Source of the DNA: Opitutales bacterium
GTDB taxonomy: Bacteria; Verrucomicrobiota; Verrucomicrobiia; Opitutales; Seribacteraceae
Assembly (NCBI GenBank): GCA_028045305.1
Contig: JAOFTV010000003.1
Span: 62,001-126,000 of the forward strand
DNA length: 64,000 nt
Direction: 5' to 3'
Part shown: positions 54,953-62,293 of the stretch, in pieces
Layout of the letters: every line of letters starts with the position of its first letter
Numbering within the stretch: position 1 is the first letter of the stretch
Made by a program: the position numbers and the translations under genes
The notes under the pieces: model-generated
Told to the model about the DNA's origin: nothing
The model's input: the letters and a program-made list of their open reading frames with translations, nothing else
Databases searched by the model: none

Positions 54953-56169
54953 CCTTCGTTTCTATTGTCCGCGTGGACATCAATGGATTGATAGAGTTTT
55001 ATCCAATCACTCTCTTTGATCGGGCGTGGATTAAAGGTACCCGTCCATTGATCGGCCGCATCTTGGGAAAGCTTGGGTAGTTCGGATGCAACACAATCGA
55101 CATCTTCCAAGCTTTTGGGAAGCCCGGCGAACTCGCGCAATCGAATAACTTTTTCGAGAAGCAACCCATTGGCTTGTTGATCGCTTGTGGAAGAATCTGC
55201 AAGCCCGGCAATACGGGCCAAATCGGCATATATTTTCGCACTGTTCAAATCTTCCTGATTATAAGCCATAACTGCAGGCAGGCACAAACCAACCGCCTGA
55301 CCATGAATAACTCCTTTTTGAGCCGTTAGTGGATTAGCAAGGGCATGGGCAGCTCCGAGCATGCTTCGTTCAATAGCCGCCCCCGCATGGGCGGCTCCCA
55401 ATAGCACATGGCCTCGGGCCAGTAAGTCTTGAGGGTCTTTCCATACCGTTTCCAAATTCTTTATCAAATGGACAAAGGCTTGCTGGGCATGACGACCGGA
55501 CAAGTCATTCCGACGCGAGCAAACCGCAGATTCGAGGGCATGGGCCAGGGCGTCCATTCCAGTAGCGGTACAAACGGAAAAGGGTTGGGAAAGGGTAAGC
55601 TCGGGATCCAATAGCGTAAACTTTGGCAAAGCACTAGGATCTCCGCAGGCCATTTTCCGGTGCGTCTGATCGTCAGAAATCAAGGCATACGACTGGCACT
55701 CACTTCCCGTACCTGCAGTGGTAGGAATCGCGATCATCGGGAGCAACGGCTTGGTTGCCTTAGACACACCCCAATAATCTTTCATCGAACCACCATTGGT
55801 CAGGATAAAATTTGCCCCCTTGGCGGTATCAAGTGAACTGCCTCCTCCCACACCAATGATTAGGTCAATCTCCAGTATACCCGCTTTCCGTGCGCATTCC
55901 TGTACACTTGAATCCGTAGGGTTTTCCATTGATTCCTCAAATAAAAATGTACGAATACCAGCCGACTCCAAGGACTTCATGACCTTGTGGGGATGACCGG
56001 CCGAACTTACCCCCAGGTCAGTGACCACCAAGGCACGACTGCCCAATTGCTTCGCGCACTCACCGACTTTTACCGAGGATCCGGGGCCATAAATGACCTG
56101 TTGTTCAGTTGGGTCGCCCAGTGCAAAAAAGGAAGAGTCCAACGATGGAGAGCTGGAACTTTCTGTCAT
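54949..56169 (-). CDS. Iron-containing alcohol dehydrogenase
   Basis: A 406-residue Fe-ADH. The nucleotide-binding part contains 'LIIGVGGGSSLDTAKGANFI' and 'PTTAGTGSECQSYALI'; the metal region has 'TGMDALAHALESAV' and 'GAAHALANPLTAQKGVIHGQAVG'. The Asp and three His ligands are visible, but the second His of the usual HAxxH motif is Asn. The start is ATG 56169 because the ORF-track start is TTG. It should interconvert an aldehyde and alcohol with NAD(P)H. It sits between the aldehyde dehydrogenase-like and beta-propeller genes. Confidence 0.9.
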   Translation of the reverse strand: MTESSSSPSLDSSFFALGDPTEQQVIYGPGSSVKVGECAKQLGSRALVVTDLGVSSAGHPHKVMKSLESAGIRTFLFEESMENPTDSSVQECARKAGILEIDLIIGVGGGSSLDTAKGANFILTNGGSMKDYWGVSKATKPLLPMIAIPTTAGTGSECQSYALISDDQTHRKMACGDPSALPKFTLLDPELTLSQPFSVCTATGMDALAHALESAVCSRRNDLSGRHAQQAFVHLIKNLETVWKDPQDLLARGHVLLGAAHAGAAIERSMLGAAHALANPLTAQKGVIHGQAVGLCLPAVMAYNQEDLNSAKIYADLARIAGLADSSTSDQQANGLLLEKVIRLREFAGLPKSLEDVDCVASELPKLSQDAADQWTGTFNPRPIKESDWIKLYQSIDVHADNRNEG

Positions 56170-56191
56170 TGAAAAGGGAACGGGAAGCAAA

Positions 56192-57628
56192 TCAGGCGGC
56201 CAACCCTATGGATCGACGCTTGTATAAAAATTCGAAGAGGTTGCCTTCATGTGGTTGGTCCCACGATATTTTCATCGTGGAAATAGGCCCAACATTTAAT
56301 CTTTCAATTCTGGGATCCAGGAGCAATTCTCGCTTAAAAGATTCGCTTTTAGTCAGTGCAGAGACGACCAAAGTGGGGCCGATCTTATCAAGCATTTCCG
56401 ATTGTGGAACTTCCACCACGCTAGCATAGGGGCAGAGAAATTCCCGGTTAGCCAAGGGATGTTCGATCGATTCGCAGGCAATAATTGTTGGGCGTAAATA
56501 AGTCCCTCCCTCCGCTTTCACCTGGCGGGGACCATCACGATATGGAGCCGTTGCATCATAAGCTCCAGATTCTAAAAGGTCTGTATCGATTGCAGAATCT
56601 ATCCATTCGGCCATCTTGGGGTTGGCAAATCCAGATAGGACCGCATTAGGATCGTTCATCGCTAAGGGCTTAATCGGGCCGAGTTTCTGCCCAAGGGCAT
56701 CGGCAATTTCCTTTGCATATTTGGGCACAATAATAGCGGATGCATTGATACAACTTCTTCCACCATTATCCGAAATGGAGGCTACTATGAGATCTAGGTA
56801 GTCTGGCCAGTTTTCGATCTCGTCGTCCCCGATCAATACCTTACTAAAACCGGGGCCATGGACTTGTACGCCTGGATTCCCGGCATATTGATCAGTGGTT
56901 GATTTGTCCCCAAAGATGAGTGCCCGGTCGCAAAGACGCAAAATATCAGCCGCTCCTTCATGATCCGTGGGGTAAAACCCAAAGGCTTTCGCAGGACATC
57001 CCGCTTTAATAAATGCCTGCATTAATCGATAAGGTGTCCATGGTTCGTCCTTACCGGGTTTCATAATCACCGGGATTTTCAGGGGGATTGCAGGTAGCCA
57101 AAGTGAATTAACCGCTGGAGAATTGCTGGGCATGACCAGGCCAAGTGCCTTAGTGGTTGGATGAAAACAAACCGGAGAACCAGATTGCTCCCCATATCCG
57201 CGGTCTAATACCTCCACATCCAACCCACGGGTCAATCCATTAAGAATCGTATCCATATGGGTAAGGGCGTGATGGATTTTTTCCATATTCCGACGGACCA
57301 TAATGTGGGGAAGCCCGCTGGTGGATGAAAGAGTCTCTAAATATTCCTGAGGGCTTTGCAGTTCTCCTGCTTCCCCGACAGGTAATTCTTCATGAAGAAA
57401 AAATTCTCCTGCCTGCCGGGAAATTTCCAGAAGTTCGGCAGTCGAAAATTTTTGTAAGGCGGCTCTGGCCTGTCCGACCTCTTTAAGATCTCGGCGGATC
57501 ACTCCTGGGTTTACCTGGCTCAAGGTGGCCCGTACGGACCCATCCCGATAATCGAGCACTTCAGATTGATTAAGGCTGCAGTAAGGCTTGCCCAGGCGCA
57601 AACTTGGTAAGTGGGGTGCTTGTTTCAT
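56192..57628 (-). CDS. Aldehyde dehydrogenase-superfamily acyl reductase-like enzyme
   Basis: A 478-residue ALDH-fold protein. The catalytic Cys is Cys293 in SDNGGRSCINASA, and the cofactor region includes 'GLVMPSNSPAVNSLWLPAIPLKIPVIMKPGKDEPWTP'. The general-base Glu block (ELGG) of ordinary aldehyde dehydrogenases is not seen; 'VHGPGFSKVLI' occupies its place. This points to CoA-dependent or acyl-thioester reduction (LuxC-like), a good match to the ligase that precedes it. The start is ATG 57628, 5 bases after the ligase stop. Confidence 0.88.
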   Translation of the reverse strand: MKQAPHLPSLRLGKPYCSLNQSEVLDYRDGSVRATLSQVNPGVIRRDLKEVGQARAALQKFSTAELLEISRQAGEFFLHEELPVGEAGELQSPQEYLETLSSTSGLPHIMVRRNMEKIHHALTHMDTILNGLTRGLDVEVLDRGYGEQSGSPVCFHPTTKALGLVMPSNSPAVNSLWLPAIPLKIPVIMKPGKDEPWTPYRLMQAFIKAGCPAKAFGFYPTDHEGAADILRLCDRALIFGDKSTTDQYAGNPGVQVHGPGFSKVLIGDDEIENWPDYLDLIVASISDNGGRSCINASAIIVPKYAKEIADALGQKLGPIKPLAMNDPNAVLSGFANPKMAEWIDSAIDTDLLESGAYDATAPYRDGPRQVKAEGGTYLRPTIIACESIEHPLANREFLCPYASVVEVPQSEMLDKIGPTLVVSALTKSESFKRELLLDPRIERLNVGPISTMKISWDQPHEGNLFEFLYKRRSIGLAA

Positions 57629-57633
57629 ATCTA

Positions 57634-58734
57634 TTAATAGACTCCCTCTACAATTTTTTTCTCCATCGCTCCAAACGGACGAATTTCTGCGACCCCATCC
57701 CAAGGTGCTTCGGTCCATGGTTCTCGGCGGATGGCTTCGTCACGCTCCAAAAAACGAGGCATAAAAAATTCCTTGGTTAAGGTAGTTAATTCCACCCTGC
57801 CCCAATGATTATATTCCACCGGTTTTCCGTTACCTGTATCGATCACTCGAAGGACAGCCCGTGGTTGCGGGGCGTAATAAGCAATCGAATAATCATTTTC
57901 TGGCCCAAAGGGATGGTGGCGCGCCAAACCCATCAAGGTATTCCCATAGGTCGGGACAAATCCGATCTTTCCTCCTTCGCATACCTCTTCTTGAAGAAAA
58001 CGGGCATATTGACGATCCATGGTTGTTCCCCCGCAAAATACACCTTTAATCCCGGCGCTTACCAAGTCTCGACGCTCGGCCAATGCTTCTAAAAGTTTGG
58101 GAGTTGTAAAAAGAGCACTGATCTCTCGGTTTTTAATTATGGTAAGTGCCTGTTCAACCACATGATCCATGTAGGCCCGGGCCTGATCAAATTGTTGGGT
58201 AGCGATCAATCGTTTTACCCAGCGCGGATCCAAGTCGACAAAATAACAGGAACAACCTCTTTCATTGGCCAGGTGTTCGATAGCCAGGCGCAATCTTCTC
58301 GGCCCCGTTGGGCCGACCATCAACCAGTAATGATCGCGGGGAAAATGCTCGTCATTGAGAGTCTTCGAGAAGGCGGTGTAATCGATGCGAAAATCATCCC
58401 ATCCAATTCGTTGCTTGGGCATACCCGTAGTTCCACCCGTTTCAAAAATATTAAAAGGTCGGTCGGCAAATGCCTGTGGCACCCAAACTTTATTAGGAAG
58501 GTCCCGTAACCATTCATCTTCAAAGTATGGAAATTTATTACAAAGTTCTGCGAAGGTACGAACCTCTTTCAAAGGATTGAAATCTTGTTCCTTCGCCCAG
58601 TTTAACCAAAAAGGACATCCGCTTTCCGGGGAGAAGTGCCAATTGATCATTTCCTCGACATGTTGGTCGAGATCGTTAGCCGCTTGTTTAATTTGTTCTT
58701 CGCTTACCATAACAGGGATAATTTCTAGTCGCAT
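57634..58734 (-). CDS. Adenylate-forming ligase, PaaK/LuxE-like
   Basis: A 366-residue protein of the PaaK/LuxE group. The phosphate loop is 'NIFETGGTTGMPKQRIGW'; 'GCSCYFVDLDPRWVKRL', 'SALFTTPKLLEALAERRDL' and 'VPTYGNTLMGLARHHP' are family segments. It lacks a full-length C-terminal domain and could be an acyl-protein synthetase or a CoA ligase. Directly followed by the acyl reductase-like and alcohol dehydrogenase genes, it fits a three-step acid-to-alcohol conversion. A downstream ATG at 58710 is an alternative start. Confidence 0.85.
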   Translation of the reverse strand: MRLEIIPVMVSEEQIKQAANDLDQHVEEMINWHFSPESGCPFWLNWAKEQDFNPLKEVRTFAELCNKFPYFEDEWLRDLPNKVWVPQAFADRPFNIFETGGTTGMPKQRIGWDDFRIDYTAFSKTLNDEHFPRDHYWLMVGPTGPRRLRLAIEHLANERGCSCYFVDLDPRWVKRLIATQQFDQARAYMDHVVEQALTIIKNREISALFTTPKLLEALAERRDLVSAGIKGVFCGGTTMDRQYARFLQEEVCEGGKIGFVPTYGNTLMGLARHHPFGPENDYSIAYYAPQPRAVLRVIDTGNGKPVEYNHWGRVELTTLTKEFFMPRFLERDEAIRREPWTEAPWDGVAEIRPFGAMEKKIVEGVY

Positions 58735-58750
58735 TCCCAGCGATTCGCAA

Positions 58751-60454
58751 TCACGACCGAGAAGGAAAGAATTGATCGATAGTTGATTGAGCCGGAGGCG
58801 AAGTTAGGAGGGATACAACCACAAGAGCACCCGCTGATACAAAGAAGCAAATTGCAGCTGGCACAATTCCCGGTCCCACAAAATATTCTCCGCCATATCC
58901 GGATTGATGGAAAAACCATGCCCAAGAAATTAGGGCGGTTAAAACCGATGCAATCGCACCTGCTTTGGTCGCCCGTTTCCAATAAAGAGCAGAAAAAACC
59001 AAAGGAAAAAGAGCAGCAAATCCACTAAAGCACCAAATTGCCAAATCGAAAACATTGGCATTTTGGACCGCCATGGCAAGTAAGTAGGTTACTGCTACGA
59101 TGACCACAATAAAGGAGCGCGCGATTTTTAATTTTTGCGGATCAGAGTAAACCTTACTTCCCGCACGATGAACTACGATATCATTGGTAAATACAGTACC
59201 AAGGCAAAGGAATTGAGAATCCATTGAAGACATGATAGCGGCCAGTACACCAGCAGTGAGCAAGCCGGTAAGCCAGGGGTCGCCCACGAGCATATTCAGT
59301 GTGGCAGATAAAACCGCAGGCGGTGGAATGCCTGGCGGGAGCAAGCCGGTCGCCCAAGATCCAATGAGCACGCAGGGAACCCAAACAATGAGAATGCAAA
59401 GGGGGTGAGCAATTACAGTAAGTTTAAAAGCCCGGGCATTCCGGGCGGTCAACCAATGCTGGAATAGATGAGGGAACATTCCCACACTCAAGGGAATGAA
59501 TAGGTAAGTCACAAAAGTGATAAAAGGTATACCCAGTTCGCGTTCAAAAGGAACGAGCTCTCCAGTTTTTGGGTTTTTCTTTTTAAATTCCACCGTGATT
59601 GGATCACGACCAAGGTGGGGGTGACGATCGGTCAAGTTGGAGTTTTTAAAGTCGAGCACGTGGCCAATTTTTTTTGGTGGATCCTGTTCCAATAAAATCC
59701 CGGCCTTTTGATCAAATCGATAATCCTGAACTAATGACCCGTCTTCAGTTATGCGCATGGGCACCTTGCCAGCCTGCTCGAGACCACCAAGGGATTGAAC
59801 GACAAAGTAAAAGGCAACTATTCCCATCCCCATAAAAACTACTGTCTGAAAGGCGTTAGCGAGGGCAGCTCCCCGCGAACCGCCGAGAAAAACATAGGTT
59901 AGAACCACGATGCAAATGACTAAGCCGGTTAACCAGGGAGGTATCCCGCCAATCCAGGCGGGAATCGTGGGGTTAGTAAATAAATCGGGAAAAGCCCCTG
60001 CGGTTACAGGCTCAATTACTTTACCCGCTCCTATAATCCCGATCAAAAGATAAGGAACTACCAGAAGAACAAGGATCGGAAATAAGATATAACCAAGCCC
60101 ATCACTTTCAAATCGTGCCCGAAAAAACTGGATTTGAGTTAGGTAACCGTGCCGTTTTCCCAAAGCCCATAAGCGAATACCGATAAGAAAGAAAATCGCC
60201 ATGTGTATTAAACCACTGATCGATGCCATCAAACCATAGGTACCAATGCCACGCTCAAAGGATTTTCCAGTCGAACCAACAAGAGCAAAGGCAGTCATAG
60301 TGGTGCCAAATACACTCATCAGCAGAAGAAACGGACCAATACTGTGGCTGGCCACAAAGAAATCACGGCTTGTTCCCCGAAACATCCGACCACTTCCCCA
60401 TCCTAGTAGTAAGAGTAAAGAAAGATAGCCTGAAATGATTAGTAAAACATTCAC
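58751..60454 (-). CDS. Sodium:solute symporter (SSS family)
   Basis: A 567-residue protein with about 13 membrane helices. Its N-terminus ('YLSLLLLLGWGSGRMFRGTSRDFFVASHSIGPFLLLMSVFGTTMTAF') is canonical SSS, as is 'GGSRGAALANAFQTVVFMGMG'. It has a central extramembrane insertion of about 60 residues ('DYRFDQKAGILLEQDPPKKIGHV'). It overlaps the small subunit gene by 4 bases. The substrate is unknown; uptake or exchange of an aromatic or other organic acid is possible from the context. Confidence 0.92.
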   Translation of the reverse strand: MNVLLIISGYLSLLLLLGWGSGRMFRGTSRDFFVASHSIGPFLLLMSVFGTTMTAFALVGSTGKSFERGIGTYGLMASISGLIHMAIFFLIGIRLWALGKRHGYLTQIQFFRARFESDGLGYILFPILVLLVVPYLLIGIIGAGKVIEPVTAGAFPDLFTNPTIPAWIGGIPPWLTGLVICIVVLTYVFLGGSRGAALANAFQTVVFMGMGIVAFYFVVQSLGGLEQAGKVPMRITEDGSLVQDYRFDQKAGILLEQDPPKKIGHVLDFKNSNLTDRHPHLGRDPITVEFKKKNPKTGELVPFERELGIPFITFVTYLFIPLSVGMFPHLFQHWLTARNARAFKLTVIAHPLCILIVWVPCVLIGSWATGLLPPGIPPPAVLSATLNMLVGDPWLTGLLTAGVLAAIMSSMDSQFLCLGTVFTNDIVVHRAGSKVYSDPQKLKIARSFIVVIVAVTYLLAMAVQNANVFDLAIWCFSGFAALFPLVFSALYWKRATKAGAIASVLTALISWAWFFHQSGYGGEYFVGPGIVPAAICFFVSAGALVVVSLLTSPPAQSTIDQFFPSRS

Positions 60455-60735
60455 TGCTCAGAATTCCCCTTTCCTATGTGTTTGGATTTGGTAGAAGGTG
60501 AGCTTTTTTCTTCAGCATATTTTTCCCATTCGGTCGGCCATGCACGAGTGACTGCCCAAACTCCCAAGGCCGAACAGGCGAGGGAAAATAAAGCATGATA
60601 AAATAATCCAGTGGGCATACCCAAGCCGACCAAACTTTCATCAGACCAATTCCAAATGTCTTGATGAAGAAACAGTAAAACCAAAAAGAATAACCAAAAG
60701 GTTCGCATCGGTACAGTTTTGGGATGGACTGACAT
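60451..60735 (-). CDS. Small membrane subunit of the symporter (DUF3311-like)
   Basis: A 94-residue protein with two helices: 'TFWLFFLVLLFLHQDIW' and 'LFYHALFSLACSALGVWAV', linked by 'SLVGLGMPTG', the motif of the small DUF3311-type proteins encoded beside SSS symporters. It ends in a charged cytoplasmic tail. The 4-base overlap with the symporter gene supports a two-subunit transporter. Confidence 0.78.
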   Translation of the reverse strand: MSVHPKTVPMRTFWLFFLVLLFLHQDIWNWSDESLVGLGMPTGLFYHALFSLACSALGVWAVTRAWPTEWEKYAEEKSSPSTKSKHIGKGNSEQ

Positions 60736-60750
60736 TTGCTGAAGCCCCCG

Positions 60751-62268
60751 CTACTTGCCTATGGCATAAAGATGAGTCTGGGTGGCAACATAGAGGGTTT
60801 GATTGGCCACAACGGGCGAACTATATATAGGGGCACCCAAATTTATAGTCTTAGGCTCAGGCTTTTCTTTTCCATGATCAAAGATAAGCAAATCGCCATC
60901 CTCATTTCCAAGGAGCACCTTACCATCCACCAATAAAGTGGACCCCCATATCCGGCTGTAAGAATCGTAGGTCCAATAAACCTCCCCAGTCTCGGCATCC
61001 AAGCAATGAAGAATTCCCGCGTATTCAGCTTGGTAGATCAGCCCATCTGCGATCGATGGTGTAGAAATCGTCCTGCCGATGTCGGTATTTTTCCAAATAA
61101 CTTCTCCAGTCTTTGCATTGATGCAGGAAAGACGCCCTACCCCGTCTCCATGCTCTGGGTCCTGACCGATTGAACCATATATCTTGCCTTGGTATAGAAC
61201 CGGGGTGGCAATCAATTCACTGGGCCCGGGTGGGGTAGCATAAGGAATTTTTCGACCCTCTTTATCCTTCCGGTAGGCCGGTTCATTGCAATCGACTTTC
61301 CATAAAGGTAAGAAAAGATCAAAGCCCTCTTCATCCTGTTCGGTCTTGTTGGGATAGGCATAAAGAAACCCATCAGTTCCTCCCCAAAATAATAATTCCT
61401 GCCCGTCAATCTTTCCATATGTCAAAGAAGACCAAGCCGCATGCAAAGCATGTTCACTTGCTCCAGAACCATCCTCCCCAATAAGTTCACCCGTATTTTT
61501 ATCAAGAGCGATCCAACTCGGAGAAAGAGGACTGGGAATATTGGTATGCGACCAGTCAACTCCATTAGAAGTTGCGACGAATAATCGGTCCTCAACGATC
61601 AATGCAGATGAACTGGTAACATTGTGAGGAAAGACGCCTAACTCGTCTCGCATATCATATCGCCAAATGATATCGGCATCCAATTTAAGGTTCAATGAAT
61701 CAAGCGATCCTTTGGGACGAACATATAATTCCTCTTCAGTGTAAGGGCCATCATTTCCATTCTTAAAACCGGATAGGTCCAAGCATACCACTTCGCAACG
61801 ATTGGTCACAACATAAGCCCGGCCATTTTCGATAGCTGGAGAAGAGCAGACCCCAATATATTCCCAATCGCTTACCTTGCCGGCTCCCAATTTTGGAATG
61901 ACTAACTGCCAATCAAAAGCACCCGTTTTTTCATCTAGGCAGATCACCACTCCGCGGTCTCCCTGTTTCTTGGGGTCACGAATTGATTCGTTGTTGGTTC
62001 CAACCAAAACCTTTCCTTCTCCAATGGTCACATTTCCGTAGGCCTGTGAGCCAAGTTTAGCTACCCATTTTACATTCTGGGTGGTTTTCATATCCACGGC
62101 TTCATCTTCGAGCATTTTGCCCGGATCAAATTCCAAAGTCAGCCCAGTTTCAGTGGAAACCATGTTTCGCGTTCCATCCTTTCCCCAAACAGGCCAATCT
62201 TCGCCATGAACTATTGCTGTTACTAAAATAGCATTAAGTAAAAAAGTTAAAATAAATGGATTCTTCAT
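60751..62268 (-). CDS. PQQ-like beta-propeller protein (secreted)
   Basis: A 505-residue protein with a signal peptide (ending near IVHGED). It holds repeated 'LDEKTGAFDWQL', 'INAKTGEVIWKN' and 'LDAETGEVYWTYD' blades. 'WPVWGKDGTRNMVSTETGL' at the mature start is a frequent feature of these proteins in planctomycetes and verrucomicrobia. The metal and PQQ-binding residues of true methanol dehydrogenases are not recognisable, so an enzymatic role is doubtful. It follows a similar protein 25 bases away and precedes the symporter pair. Confidence 0.88.
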   Translation of the reverse strand: MKNPFILTFLLNAILVTAIVHGEDWPVWGKDGTRNMVSTETGLTLEFDPGKMLEDEAVDMKTTQNVKWVAKLGSQAYGNVTIGEGKVLVGTNNESIRDPKKQGDRGVVICLDEKTGAFDWQLVIPKLGAGKVSDWEYIGVCSSPAIENGRAYVVTNRCEVVCLDLSGFKNGNDGPYTEEELYVRPKGSLDSLNLKLDADIIWRYDMRDELGVFPHNVTSSSALIVEDRLFVATSNGVDWSHTNIPSPLSPSWIALDKNTGELIGEDGSGASEHALHAAWSSLTYGKIDGQELLFWGGTDGFLYAYPNKTEQDEEGFDLFLPLWKVDCNEPAYRKDKEGRKIPYATPPGPSELIATPVLYQGKIYGSIGQDPEHGDGVGRLSCINAKTGEVIWKNTDIGRTISTPSIADGLIYQAEYAGILHCLDAETGEVYWTYDSYSRIWGSTLLVDGKVLLGNEDGDLLIFDHGKEKPEPKTINLGAPIYSSPVVANQTLYVATQTHLYAIGK

Positions 62269-62293
62269 CGCTTAATTAGAGTACGGAAAATTT

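Noticed and set aside
46966-58734. Aryl polyene or dialkylresorcinol biosynthetic cluster
   Set aside because: No ketosynthase, acyl carrier protein or dehydratase is present, although the ligase, thioesterase and halogenase-like flavoenzyme occur in such clusters.
60751-62268. PQQ-dependent methanol or alcohol dehydrogenase
   Set aside because: The propeller repeats are present but the PQQ and calcium ligands and the vicinal cysteines of those enzymes were not recognisable.
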